Notes: a model not told the origin generated them from the letters alone. Numbered from the stretch's first letter, positions 42,209-51,415 are shown. The stretch: 64,000 nucleotides of DNA from Caryophanales bacterium UBA784 (GCA_002297045.1 DBJE01000006.1:19715-83714); one strand, 5' to 3'. A program made the numbers and translations.

Positions 42209-43603
42209 ATGAAACTGAATCATCTTGACGCACTATCGATTTTGAATGCCGGTTTGTCGACCGGTGCCGATTATGCGGAGATTTATCTCCAGGACAGCCA
42301 GAGCGAGTCAATCTCCCGCCAGTACCATAAAGTCCGCTCCTTGTCGAAGGGAAGAACCTGTGGATGCGGCATCCGGTTAAGGAAGGGGACAGAGAGGGTC
42401 TATGGCTATACCTCAGATCTGTCTCTTTCTTCTTTGCTTATGCTTGCCAATGAGCTTTCCCTTGGCTTTGAGGGGAAGAGAAAAAAAGAAGTCAGAGTCA
42501 GGACGGAGAAGGAGGTCAGAGATCTTACCCCGAGGAAGGTTCCTTTCTCTTCCTGGCCGAGGGAAAAGAAAAGGGACTATCTAAAGAAAGGCGAGGATGC
42601 CGCTTTTTCTTTCTCTCCTCTTATTAAGGACGTCTCTGTTTCCCTCCTTGAGGATGAGAGCAGGATAGAAGTCTATAATTCGGATGGCATCTTTTGTCAG
42701 CGGCATCAACCTTTTGTCCGTCTCTCTGTCCTAGTGACGGCGAGCGACGGAAAAGAGTTCCAGTCCTCTTTTGACGCTCCATCGAAAAGGGAAGGACTGG
42801 AATTGCTTGATGAGGTATCCTTCCCCAAACGGTGCCTGGAACAGGCAAAAACGGCGGTAGCCCTTCTCTCCGCCCCTTATGGACCAAGTGGAGAAAGGCC
42901 TGTCGTCCTTGGAAACGGATGGGGTGGTGTTCTTTTTCACGAAGCCTGCGGACACCCTCTCGAAGGGGTTGCTATTTCCCATAGAGAGTCTCCGTTTGCG
43001 GGAAAGCTTGGTGAAAAGGTTGCCTCTGATGTCGTCAATGCCTTTGACGATGGGACTATCGTTAACGGATGGGGAACCGTCTCTGTGGATGATGAGGGCC
43101 ATCTTCCAAGTAAGAATCAGCTGATTAAGGATGGCGTTCTTGTCTCCTATAGGCTCGACCGGGATAATGCAGGACGGTTAAATAGGGAGGCGACCGGTGC
43201 CTGCCGGAGACAGAACTATAAGTATGCTCCGACGACAAGAAGGACGAACACTTATATCGGCAAAGGCAAGAGCAAGAAAGAGGATATTATCGCCTCGGTG
43301 AAAAATGGCATTTACTGCAAGGCGTTTTCCGGCGGACAGGTGAACCCCACGACGGATCAGTTTCTGTTTACTTCGGATGTTGCCTATCTCATCAAGGACG
43401 GTAAGCTCGACCATCTGATTAAGCCGGTTACCCTGACTGGATATGGATACGAAATCCTGAAAAACATTGTCATGGTCGGCGATGATCTAGAACTTGCCCC
43501 CGGTATCTGCGGAGCGGCATCCGGAAATATTCCTGTCTCTGTCGGCCAGCCGACACTGCTTATCTCCCATAGGCTTGTCGGGGGAAAGGAGGAGAAAAAA
43601 TGA
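42209..43603 (+). CDS. tldD: TldD metalloprotease subunit
   Basis: The 464-aa protein is the catalytic half of the TldD/TldE heterodimer, which cleaves unstructured peptides and matures some ribosomally made peptides. The zinc motif HEACGHPLEG (HExxxH) lies near residue 248, with a further conserved region CGAASGNIPVSVGQPTLLIS near the C-terminus. The gene overlaps tldE by 4 bp. The neighbouring ABC-2 exporter would suit export of a processed peptide, but no precursor gene is visible. Confidence 0.93.
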   Translation: MKLNHLDALSILNAGLSTGADYAEIYLQDSQSESISRQYHKVRSLSKGRTCGCGIRLRKGTERVYGYTSDLSLSSLLMLANELSLGFEGKRKKEVRVRTEKEVRDLTPRKVPFSSWPREKKRDYLKKGEDAAFSFSPLIKDVSVSLLEDESRIEVYNSDGIFCQRHQPFVRLSVLVTASDGKEFQSSFDAPSKREGLELLDEVSFPKRCLEQAKTAVALLSAPYGPSGERPVVLGNGWGGVLFHEACGHPLEGVAISHRESPFAGKLGEKVASDVVNAFDDGTIVNGWGTVSVDDEGHLPSKNQLIKDGVLVSYRLDRDNAGRLNREATGACRRQNYKYAPTTRRTNTYIGKGKSKKEDIIASVKNGIYCKAFSGGQVNPTTDQFLFTSDVAYLIKDGKLDHLIKPVTLTGYGYEILKNIVMVGDDLELAPGICGAASGNIPVSVGQPTLLISHRLVGGKEEKK

Positions 43604-44934
43604 AAATCGATTTCCATCGTTTTCTTGCTTTGGCCTGTCTTAAGGGAATCAGCTTTGTTTCTCTTGGCCAGTCTGAAACAAGGGAAAGGAGCGTCTCCGT
43701 CCATAACGGAGAAGTGGAGTCACAGCAGATCGGAACTTCGTCCCGTGCATCCTTTAAAGGGATAAAAGAAGGGAAGCTTGGCGTCTATTCCACAGATTCA
43801 CTCGATGAGACGACTCCGGATACTGCCCTCGACGCCATAACGGAGACCTCCTCTTTTGGCAAGGAGGACAAGGAAGACAATTACTTTTCCGGAAAAGGAA
43901 CTTACATTAAGGCAAAGACTCTCCGGGATGATTTTCTTCCCTCCAATCTGAAAGATAGGAGAAGAAGTGCTCTTTCACTTTGTGAGACTATCCGGAAAAG
44001 GGATAAGCGGATTCAAAATGTTGACGTTTCTCTGTCCATGGTTTACGAAAACGGAGAAAAGAAGAACAGTCTTGGACTGAACTGCCAGGAAGGGACGAAG
44101 TATTTTTCCGGGAGCAGGTATATTTCTGCCGTGGATGAAGACGGGAATGTCCGCAATTCCGATGAAGGGACTTATTCGAGGATCTCCCTTGACGATTTGA
44201 TCGAGGAGCTGAAAGGACGCATAGGACGGCTTCTCTCCTTTACTATGGACTTCTTCCACAGCGTTTCTTTGCCTTCCGGCTCTTATCCGTGCGTCTTTTC
44301 AAAGGAGAGGGCATCCATTCTTCTCAATTACTATAGGGGGCAGCTTTCTGCTAAGCAGGTTCAGAAGCATCTATCGATCTTCGAAGGAAAACTGAATAAG
44401 AAAATCAGGTCTGATCAAAGGACTGTCCTTCATACTCCCCACATTGAATATAGGGGAGCGGCTTCCTATGATGCGGATGGCTGTCCGACCGAGGACTTTC
44501 CGGTGATCAATAAGGGCAGGCTGAAAACCTATTTCTATTCTCTCGAGAGTGCGCATGAAGAAAAAAGAGAAAGCAATGGCTGTTCTATAGGGGATGGCGA
44601 GGGAGGACCCTGTATCCTCACGGTCGAAAAAGGGGAGAAGAGCCTGCAGGACCTTTTCCGGCAGAGGAAGAACGGAATCTATCTGACTGAACTCAAAGGA
44701 CTGAATTCCGGAATTGACGGACAGAGTAGGCAGTTCTCTCTTCCCTGTTCCGGCTACATCATCAAAGACGGAAAAAAGGATAAGGCGTTTGACAGGAACA
44801 TCGTTTCCGGAAACCTTGCCGACGTTTTCAGGAATGTCCTTGCTCTTTCCGACGATTCGAAGATCGTCGGAGGCAACCTGATGCCGGATAGGCTTGTCTC
44901 TTCGGTTGATTTGTCCGGAAACGAAGATAATTAG
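43600..44934 (+). CDS. tldE: TldE (PmbA) metalloprotease subunit
   Basis: The 444-aa protein is the non-catalytic partner of TldD and lacks the HExxxH motif. Family features include the N-terminal ETRERSVSVHNGEVESQQIGTS and the C-terminal glycine-rich segment LKGLNSGIDGQSRQFSLPCSGYIIKDGKKDKAF. It overlaps tldD by 4 bp and ends a run of same-strand genes that starts at lysS. Confidence 0.92.
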   Translation: MKIDFHRFLALACLKGISFVSLGQSETRERSVSVHNGEVESQQIGTSSRASFKGIKEGKLGVYSTDSLDETTPDTALDAITETSSFGKEDKEDNYFSGKGTYIKAKTLRDDFLPSNLKDRRRSALSLCETIRKRDKRIQNVDVSLSMVYENGEKKNSLGLNCQEGTKYFSGSRYISAVDEDGNVRNSDEGTYSRISLDDLIEELKGRIGRLLSFTMDFFHSVSLPSGSYPCVFSKERASILLNYYRGQLSAKQVQKHLSIFEGKLNKKIRSDQRTVLHTPHIEYRGAASYDADGCPTEDFPVINKGRLKTYFYSLESAHEEKRESNGCSIGDGEGGPCILTVEKGEKSLQDLFRQRKNGIYLTELKGLNSGIDGQSRQFSLPCSGYIIKDGKKDKAFDRNIVSGNLADVFRNVLALSDDSKIVGGNLMPDRLVSSVDLSGNEDN

Positions 44935-45004
44935 AAATAAATCAGATTGATTTTCAAAAGGCCAGTGTGTTTTTGTCACTGTCTTTTTTCAATTTTCCTA
45001 CTTT

Positions 45005-45038
45005 CAAAAACCGTGGAAAGCCACAAAAAAAGCAAATG
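45005..45038 (+). repeat. 34-bp element, copy 1 (upstream of second DUF4143 ATPase promoter)
   Basis: It begins CAAAAACCGTGG and ends AAAGCAAATG around the dyad GTGG-AAAG-CCAC. It matches the copy at 45079-45112 at 32 of 34 positions and lies just upstream of the -35. Its sequence is unrelated to the 34-bp element at 6825 and 6897, but size, spacing and placement are the same. Confidence 0.9.
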
Positions 45039-45042
45039 GCTA

Positions 45043-45071
45043 TGGACTTCCGAAATGAAATAGGATAAAAT
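45043..45071 (+). promoter_or_regulatory. Promoter between the two 34-bp elements
   Basis: TGGACT at 45043-45048 and TAAAAT at 45066-45071 are 17 bp apart. The expected start, near 45078, is the first base of the second element, so the element would be the entire leader of the message. Confidence 0.7.
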
Positions 45072-45078
45072 ACACTTG

Positions 45079-45112
45079 CAAAAACTGTGGAAAGCCACAA
45101 AAAAAGTAAATG
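45079..45112 (+). repeat. 34-bp element, copy 2 (abuts the ATPase start codon)
   Basis: Here the dyad is TGTGG-AAAG-CCACA. The element ends 1 bp before ATG 45114 and contains no good ribosome binding site; the A-rich AAAAAAAG run precedes the start codon. Confidence 0.9.
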
Positions 45113-45113
45113 A

Positions 45114-46418
45114 ATGATTGAACGCAACAAGTACTTAAGTCTTCTTATCGATAGCAGGAACAATGGCTTTCCGAAGGTTATCACAGGAATCAGACGTTGC
45201 GGAAAATCTTATCTCCTCTCTACAATCTTCAAGCAATATCTTTTGAATCATGATGTATCAGAGAGTCAGATTTTGATTTTGTCTAGGGATGACGATGTTA
45301 ACGCGAGACTTCGTGACCCGATTAATTTAGGGGAATTTGTGCGAAACTATTGCAAAGGCAAAGGAAAATGCTTTGTCTTTATCGATGAAATTCAGAAAGT
45401 ATATACGCTTGTCAATCCAGAACTTTCTAATCATAAGCATGTTTTAGCAAAAGCGGAAGATAAGGAAATAGTCTCGTTTGTTGATGTTGTTCTTGGACTT
45501 TCAAAAGAACCAGGGATTGATTTATATATTACAGGTTCGAATTCCAAGAGGCTGTCTACCGACATCATTACCGAATTTCGGGACAAGGCAACAAACATCA
45601 AGGCGGCTCCTCTTTCGTTCGACGAATTCTATCAATTCGTCGGAGGTTCTTCTTTTGAAGCGATTTACCAATATAGGCTCTATGGCGGTAGGCCTCTGGC
45701 TATCTTAAAAAAAGACGACCAGAAGAAAGACTATCTTAAAAGTCTATTTACTACCACCTACTTTCAGGATATTCTCGAACACAATCATCTGAAAAACTCT
45801 GAATCCCTTGATGAGTTAGCGAATATTATTGCTTCCTCCTGCGGTGAACTGTTAAATGCGGACAAAATCGCTAAACGGTTTGCAAGCATAAGACACGAAA
45901 AAATAACCCGGCAGACAATTAGTGATTATCTTAAGTATTTTGAAGATGCTTTTCTTCTTCATGAAGCAAGAAGATTCGATGTTAAAGGTAAAAAGGAAAT
46001 CGGAGCACAACGGAAATACTATTTTTCGGACACTGGACTTAGAAATGCCAGATTGAATTTTGCTTTTCCTGACGAAGGGCAGATGCTGGAAAACATTGTC
46101 TACAATGAGCTGTTGTATCAGGGATACACAGTCAATGTCGGAACCTTTGATTCCTTTGACAAGGACAATGGGAAGACTGTCCGGAAGACAAATGAAATTG
46201 ATTTTTTTGCCGTAAAGGGATTCCGACAGTTTTATATCCAAGTCTGCTTAGACTATGAATCAGCTAAGACACGAGAACGGGAAGTCCGTCCTTTTGGCTA
46301 TCTTCATGATCAGGTACAGAAAATCATCGTCCTGAATAAGCCAATCAAAGAGACCAGAGACGAAAACGGCTACATCGTTATCGGTGCCCCTGATTTTCTG
46401 CTTCGGTTTATCAAGTAG
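45114..46418 (+). CDS. AAA_14 / DUF4143 ATPase (second member)
   Basis: The 434-aa protein has Walker A TGIRRCGKS at residues 24-32, Walker B CFVFIDEIQKV around residue 95-105 and a sensor-like YITGSNSKRLS. The C-terminal DUF4143 part has a winged-helix-like region (ITRQTISDYLKYFEDAFLLHEA) and then the nuclease-like pattern. Here Asp363 is kept but the ExK pair has become Gln376 and Cys378 (YIQVC), so nuclease chemistry is unlikely, unlike the protein at 6933 which keeps IEIK. The start codon lies against a 34-bp element with the promoter between two copies, the same plan as at 6933. The gene stands alone. Role unknown. Confidence 0.85.
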   Translation: MIERNKYLSLLIDSRNNGFPKVITGIRRCGKSYLLSTIFKQYLLNHDVSESQILILSRDDDVNARLRDPINLGEFVRNYCKGKGKCFVFIDEIQKVYTLVNPELSNHKHVLAKAEDKEIVSFVDVVLGLSKEPGIDLYITGSNSKRLSTDIITEFRDKATNIKAAPLSFDEFYQFVGGSSFEAIYQYRLYGGRPLAILKKDDQKKDYLKSLFTTTYFQDILEHNHLKNSESLDELANIIASSCGELLNADKIAKRFASIRHEKITRQTISDYLKYFEDAFLLHEARRFDVKGKKEIGAQRKYYFSDTGLRNARLNFAFPDEGQMLENIVYNELLYQGYTVNVGTFDSFDKDNGKTVRKTNEIDFFAVKGFRQFYIQVCLDYESAKTREREVRPFGYLHDQVQKIIVLNKPIKETRDENGYIVIGAPDFLLRFIK

Positions 46419-46524
46419 CCCATCCTTTTAAAGAAGAAAACGGATACAGGTTTTCAATTTACATTGATAGAGAAGCCTCTTTTGAGTATACTTATTAAGA
46501 TTCTATGAATTAGTGAGGAACAGA

Positions 46525-46755
46525 ATGAATACACCTGCACAGATAGTCTTAGTTGTCTTATCGTTTATCCTAATTGGGATTGTCCTTCTTCAGTCCGGAA
46601 AGAGCCAAGGTGCTTCTTCCGCCGTCATGGGTGGTAACAAGATGAATATCTTCACCCGCACGAAGGAACGCGGAGCCGATAAGATTAGGACCATCATCAC
46701 CGCTCTCTTCGTTGTGGCCTTCTTCATTACGGCACTGCTTGCTAATTATCTATAA
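46525..46755 (+). CDS. secG: Preprotein translocase subunit SecG
   Basis: The 76-aa protein has two membrane helices (residues about 3-23 and 54-74) around the conserved loop LLQSGKSQGASSAVMGG. It assists SecYE in protein export. ATG 46525 is preferred over the in-frame GTG at 46513 because GAGGAA sits about 5 nt before it. Position upstream of rnr and smpB is the conserved Firmicute order. Confidence 0.95.
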   Translation: MNTPAQIVLVVLSFILIGIVLLQSGKSQGASSAVMGGNKMNIFTRTKERGADKIRTIITALFVVAFFITALLANYL

Positions 46756-46774
46756 AATTCAATTAAGTCGATTG

Positions 46775-46806
46775 CGGGGGCTTAGTAAAAGTCCCCGTTT
46801 ATTTTT
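46775..46806 (+). terminator. Hairpin terminator between secG and rnr
   Basis: CGGGG at 46775-46779 pairs with CCCCG at 46793-46797, followed by TTTATTTTTG. Read-through into rnr would make rnr-smpB a lower-expressed part of the operon; otherwise rnr needs its own promoter. Confidence 0.7.
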
Positions 46807-46821
46807 GAAAGAGAAACTGAA

Positions 46822-49788
46822 ATGACAGAAAACGAAATTATCAGACTGCTTCGGGGAAGTGTCCGGAGCGAAAAGAGCATCGATGAGCAAAGGGAGGCCT
46901 TTACCGCCCACGACAAGGAAGAAGTCAAAGAACTTCTTCAGCATAGGATTAACCACGGAATAATCGGAGAAAGCGAAGAAGGATATTTTCTGCTTGAAGA
47001 GCAGAAGAGGATCCTCGGCAAGGTGACAAGGAAGAACAGAAACTTTGTCATTCTGAAACGTATCCCGACCAAGGAAGAATACCGGCTTTCCGGTAAAGAG
47101 GCTGACCAGCTTCTTATCGGGGACCTTGTCTATCTTCAGCAATTCCAGAAAGGTGTCTTCCACGCCGTCGATTATCTAAAGAGCACGGATCACCTTAAGG
47201 GAGTCTTCACCTTGTCCCCTAACGGACAGGGAAGGATACATGTCGACTACCTGAGCAACTGCGGTAAGAGCGTCCTTATCACAGAATATGCACCTGGCGT
47301 CAAAGAAAAGGTCCATACCGGTGATTTGCTTAACTGCGCCATCACGAATTTCAAAGGCAATGTCATTTCTGTCACTGCAGAAGAGATTCTTGTCCGCTCT
47401 GATGATGTCGGCAGTGATATTTCTAGGATTATTGCCGATCATGATGCTCCTCTTTCCTTCCCCGCCAAAGTCATCGAGGAAGCAAAGAAGGTCGAGCAGG
47501 AGATTACCCCGGAAGAGAAGGAGGGGCGGACTGACTTTACCAACGACTGCGTCGTAACAATCGATGGAGACGATTCCCATGACTTCGATGATGCCGTCTT
47601 TGGAAAGAGAGTCCTCAATGGATATGAAATCACCGTCCATATCGCTGATGTTACCCATTATAGGAAGATTAATCATCCTCTTGATGATGAAGCCTATCTA
47701 AGAGGCACCTCCATTTATGTCGCTGACCGGGTCGTTCCTAGGCTTCCCTTTGAACTTTCCAACGGAATCTGTTCCCTAAACCCAAATGTCGAGCGTCTTG
47801 TCCTCTCTGTCACTAGGAGGGTGGATGCAAACGGAAATGTCTTCTCCTCTAAGGTCTGCCGTGGTGTCATCCGTTCCCATGGACGTCTTACCTATAATCA
47901 GGTCAATTCCTTCTTTAAGGGAGAGGATGTTGGATTCAGTAAGGAAATTCAGGACACTTTGCTTGTCCTTAAAGAGGCAGCTGAGAAAATCCGCCGCCGG
48001 AGAACCCTTCAAGGGGCAAGGGAACTTGAATCCACCGAACTCAAGTTCACCCTTGATGAGCAGGGAAATCCGACGGATGTTAAAAAGTATGAAAGCGGAG
48101 AGAGCCAACATAGGATCGAGGATCTTATGATTATCGCCAATGTTTCTGTCGCTAAGCTGCTTAAGGATAAGGGTGTTCCTGTTCTCTACCGTATTCATGA
48201 ATTCCCGCCGAAAGATAAACTTGCCAACCTCCGGCAGTTCTTAAAACGCCTTGGACTTTATACCGGCTTCCCGAAAAGCGATGGGGAAATCAACGGTAAG
48301 AATCTCAACGATTACCTTAAGACAATCCAAGACCCAGGGAGGAAGAAGGCGGCCAACTACATGGTTCTGCGTTCAATGGCTAAGGCCCGTTACTCTCCAG
48401 AGGACTATGGCCATTTCGGACTTGCCGAATCTACCTATTGTCACTTTACTTCCCCTATCCGCCGTTATCCCGATGATATTATCCATCGGGAAGTCAAGGA
48501 CTATCTTCTTGATGGGAAACCCTTTGATAAAGACGAACTGACGAACCGTCTTAGGAACCAAGGCGACTTCCTTTCCGACAGGGAAGTGCGCTCTGATTCT
48601 ATCGAACGGGAATGCGATGACTTAGAAGGGGCCAAGTATAGGAGGAACCATATCGGCGAAACCTATCATGGCTTCGTCGCCGGGATGGTTACCCGGGGCA
48701 GGTTCGTTGAAATGGACAATGGAATCGAAGGCTTCCTTCCCTATCATTGCAGGGACGGCGACTTCTTCCGCTTCAGGCCGGATTCCTTTGGCGTCTTTGG
48801 CCGGGATACGGATATCTCCTTCACCCTTGGTACACCGATTGATGTCACGGTCCTCTTCTCTGATCCTGACAACACCGATATCGGTCTGACGACCCCTGAC
48901 TTCTATAACCGGTATTGCAAGGACAGGGATGTCTATCAGCGCAAGGATGTCAGCCTGAACGGCCTGCATCTTTATCAGGATGATTCCGATGAAAGTATGG
49001 TCGCCCGCTCCGGCGAGTACTACTTCGATGATTACGACAGGGGCAAGAAAACGAAGAAAGAAGAAACGAACATGGATAACGAAAAGAAAGTCGAAGAAGA
49101 AAGCACAAAGCAGACTAGCCAGGAAGAGAATCTCAGTGATGCCCTTGACCAGCTTGATGGGACAAACGAAAAAATCGAGCGTGCCAATGCCGCCCGTGCC
49201 GAAAAGGAGGACGGAGACGATTTCCGTCCTTCCCCTGAACAGTGGAAGGAAGTCGATATCATCCGTGCCGTTGCGGCAAAGTATCCGGATGATGAGGACA
49301 AGGTGATTTCCGTCCTTTCCGTCATGGATATCTCTCCGGACGAATACCATCTGCTTAAGCGGTTTGCTTCTCCTCGTCCCCGTCGGGAAGGCAAGGGCGG
49401 AGGACATCGTTTCGGTTCTTCCGGCGGACATTCTGACCGTCGCGGAGGCTTCCGTGGCGGATTCGGACATAATCGTGGCGGACATGGTGGACGTTTCTCC
49501 GATGAAGGACGCAAGGAGCGCCGCGGAGGAGACTATGCCTATTCTTCAAAGACCCGTCATGCCTCTTTTAACGGCTATGCCGGCGCTTCTTCCGATAAGG
49601 GCGGTTTCTCGAAAGGAAGAGATTCTTCCCGTGGCGGGTTCTCCCGTGGCGGAAAGTCTTCCTATCGCTCTGACCGTGGCGGTTCTTTTGGACGCAAAGG
49701 TTCTTTTAAACAGGATAGACCGGCCCCTTCCTATGGCAAGAAGGGATTTGCCCGCGCTGGATACGGTAAGAAAAGAAAAGAGGAGTAA
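46822..49788 (+). CDS. rnr: Ribonuclease R with long RGG-rich tail
   Basis: RNase R degrades structured RNA from the 3' end and works with tmRNA-SmpB in clearing messages from stalled ribosomes. The 988-aa protein is about 200 residues longer than usual. Cold-shock domains occupy the N-terminus. The RNB catalytic centre is VTIDGDDSHDFDDAVF near residue 255, where the clustered Asp residues bind magnesium. An S1 domain begins near 615 (GFVAGMVTRGRFVEMDNGIEG). After about residue 745 come an acidic segment and a helical EQWKEVDIIRAVAAKYPDDEDKVISVL. The final stretch of about 125 residues is rich in Gly, Arg, Ser and Phe (RGGFRGGFGHNRGGHGG and similar), resembling RGG tails of DEAD-box helicases. 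smpB follows 2 bp later. Confidence 0.93.
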   Translation: MTENEIIRLLRGSVRSEKSIDEQREAFTAHDKEEVKELLQHRINHGIIGESEEGYFLLEEQKRILGKVTRKNRNFVILKRIPTKEEYRLSGKEADQLLIGDLVYLQQFQKGVFHAVDYLKSTDHLKGVFTLSPNGQGRIHVDYLSNCGKSVLITEYAPGVKEKVHTGDLLNCAITNFKGNVISVTAEEILVRSDDVGSDISRIIADHDAPLSFPAKVIEEAKKVEQEITPEEKEGRTDFTNDCVVTIDGDDSHDFDDAVFGKRVLNGYEITVHIADVTHYRKINHPLDDEAYLRGTSIYVADRVVPRLPFELSNGICSLNPNVERLVLSVTRRVDANGNVFSSKVCRGVIRSHGRLTYNQVNSFFKGEDVGFSKEIQDTLLVLKEAAEKIRRRRTLQGARELESTELKFTLDEQGNPTDVKKYESGESQHRIEDLMIIANVSVAKLLKDKGVPVLYRIHEFPPKDKLANLRQFLKRLGLYTGFPKSDGEINGKNLNDYLKTIQDPGRKKAANYMVLRSMAKARYSPEDYGHFGLAESTYCHFTSPIRRYPDDIIHREVKDYLLDGKPFDKDELTNRLRNQGDFLSDREVRSDSIERECDDLEGAKYRRNHIGETYHGFVAGMVTRGRFVEMDNGIEGFLPYHCRDGDFFRFRPDSFGVFGRDTDISFTLGTPIDVTVLFSDPDNTDIGLTTPDFYNRYCKDRDVYQRKDVSLNGLHLYQDDSDESMVARSGEYYFDDYDRGKKTKKEETNMDNEKKVEEESTKQTSQEENLSDALDQLDGTNEKIERANAARAEKEDGDDFRPSPEQWKEVDIIRAVAAKYPDDEDKVISVLSVMDISPDEYHLLKRFASPRPRREGKGGGHRFGSSGGHSDRRGGFRGGFGHNRGGHGGRFSDEGRKERRGGDYAYSSKTRHASFNGYAGASSDKGGFSKGRDSSRGGFSRGGKSSYRSDRGGSFGRKGSFKQDRPAPSYGKKGFARAGYGKKRKEE

Positions 49789-49790
49789 AA

Positions 49791-50264
49791 ATGGCGGAAG
49801 CCGACGGTGAGATTCTTCTCTGCACGAATAAGAAAGCCTATTTCAATTATTTCCTTTCTGAGTTCACCGAATGCGGAATTGAACTGAAGGGGTCGGAAAT
49901 CAAGGCTCTCCGCGCCGGACACTGCTCTCTTGACGATAGTTACGTCATCGTCAAGGGAGGAGAAGTCTTTCTTTTGAATAGGAATATTCCCGTCCTTCAG
50001 TCCAATAATGTCCTCTTCTCCCATGATCCTACCCGGACACGGAAGCTTCTGCTTCACAAGAAACAGATTCTTTCCTTCCGGCAGGATGTAGAGAAACAGG
50101 GTTATACCTTAGTTCCTGTCCGCGTCTATATCAAACGGGGAATCTGTAAGGTCCAGATTGCCCTTGGCAAGGGAAAGAAGAACTATGATAAGCGGGAAGT
50201 CATCAAAGAACGGGAAGACAAAATCCGTGCCTCAAAAAGGAGGAAGGCAATCAACCAGCGTTGA
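49791..50264 (+). CDS. smpB: SsrA-binding protein SmpB
   Basis: SmpB binds tmRNA and delivers it to stalled ribosomes. The 157-aa protein has the family signatures NKKAYFNYFLSEFTECGIELKGSEIKALRAGHCSLDDSY and the basic tail GKGKKNYDKREVIKEREDKIRASKR. It ends the rnr-smpB unit. The tmRNA gene itself is not in the window. Confidence 0.96.
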   Translation: MAEADGEILLCTNKKAYFNYFLSEFTECGIELKGSEIKALRAGHCSLDDSYVIVKGGEVFLLNRNIPVLQSNNVLFSHDPTRTRKLLLHKKQILSFRQDVEKQGYTLVPVRVYIKRGICKVQIALGKGKKNYDKREVIKEREDKIRASKRRKAINQR

Positions 50265-50324
50265 TTCCTCATACCCCCTGTGCTAATCTGTTAACGTGCT
50301 TTTCGAATCAAAAAGAGGTGCAAA

Positions 50325-50759
50325 ATGAAGAAACAGTTCAAAGACCGGAATAGGATTTTGGTCATCGGTTCCTCCCGTCTTGGTGCTTCTATTGCCTCAA
50401 GGTCTTCCGTTGACGGGATATACACTTCCATCGTGGACATCAATTCCGATGCCTTCAAAAAACTGGATCCTGACTATTCCGGATACACGATTGTCGGTGA
50501 TGCAACGGATAATAGTGTCCTAGAAAAAGCCCATATCGATTCGGCTAAGGAAGTCGTCGTGGCGACGGGCGAAGATAACGTCAATGTCCTTATCGCCTCT
50601 AGGATTGTTGCCCTTTATGATGTTCCTTATATCATCGTCCGCCTTCGTGATGAACGGAAGGCGGCCCTTTTAAGTGATGATCGGATATCCATTATTTCTA
50701 CTGGCATGCTCTCCATTCAGGCTTATAAGACAATCCGGGGAAGGGAGGACGAGGACTGA
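50325..50759 (+). CDS. TrkA/KtrA-like RCK-N potassium channel regulator, short form
   Basis: The 144-aa protein is only the nucleotide-binding RCK-N half of TrkA: ILVIGSSRLGASIASRSSVDG near the N-terminus is the Rossmann glycine motif, followed by the acidic VDINSDAF and GDATDNSVLEKAHI. It lacks the RCK-C domain. It overlaps the next, complete TrkA-like gene by 1 bp. The two could form a mixed regulatory ring under the TrkH channel. Confidence 0.88.
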   Translation: MKKQFKDRNRILVIGSSRLGASIASRSSVDGIYTSIVDINSDAFKKLDPDYSGYTIVGDATDNSVLEKAHIDSAKEVVVATGEDNVNVLIASRIVALYDVPYIIVRLRDERKAALLSDDRISIISTGMLSIQAYKTIRGREDED

Positions 50760-51415
50760 TGAAAATCGTTATCTGTGGCGGGGGAAGCGAAGCTGACTAT
50801 GTCCTCTCTGCCTTTGCCAAGACCGGAAATAAGATTGTCGTCAGGAACGACGACAAGAAAATTGCCGATAGGATTTCTGAGCACTGGGGGATTCCTGTCC
50901 TTGTCAGTGATCCGACGAAAATCTACTCTTTCGAAACGGCGGATGTCACGGGATTCGATCTTGTGATTTCCTTAAGGCAGACCGATGCCGATAATTTCGT
51001 CTGCTGTAAAATCGCCAAGGATCTTCTTGGCATTAAAAAAGCCATCTGTACGGTCCATAACCCTCATCATGTCCGCCTTTTTGTCCAGATGGGCATCGAC
51101 TCACCGATTTCTTCCACCTATCTTTTAACAGAACGAATCAAAGGAGAATCGGATATCGAATCAGTGTTCCGTACATCCTCTCTGGAAAATGATAAATTGG
51201 TCATTACGGAAATCAGAATCAAGCCAAGCTTCTGGTGTGTCGGTAGGAGTCTAAAGAATCTTGGACTGCCAAAGACTGGGAACATTACCTGCATTTTCCG
51301 TGACCCCTCTGTCATCATTCCTCGCGGTGACACAAGGATTCAGTCCGGTGACACCCTCATTATTGCTTCTGCACCGGAAAACCAGGCGGATCTTGTTAAG
51401 TTCATCAAGGGGTGA
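50759..51415 (+). CDS. TrkA-like RCK-N/RCK-C potassium uptake regulator
   Basis: The 218-aa protein has an RCK-N domain (MKIVICGGGSEADYVLSAF; DPTKIYSFETADV) and an RCK-C domain from about residue 135 (ITEIRIKPSFWCVGRSLKNLGLPKTGNITCIFR, ending IIPRGDTRIQSGDTLIIA). It gates the TrkH channel in response to nucleotides. It overlaps trkH by 4 bp. Confidence 0.9.
   Translation: MKIVICGGGSEADYVLSAFAKTGNKIVVRNDDKKIADRISEHWGIPVLVSDPTKIYSFETADVTGFDLVISLRQTDADNFVCCKIAKDLLGIKKAICTVHNPHHVRLFVQMGIDSPISSTYLLTERIKGESDIESVFRTSSLENDKLVITEIRIKPSFWCVGRSLKNLGLPKTGNITCIFRDPSVIIPRGDTRIQSGDTLIIASAPENQADLVKFIKG

Noticed and set aside
50265..50324. tmRNA gene next to smpB
   Set aside because: The gap is only 60 bp and contains no tRNA-like ends.
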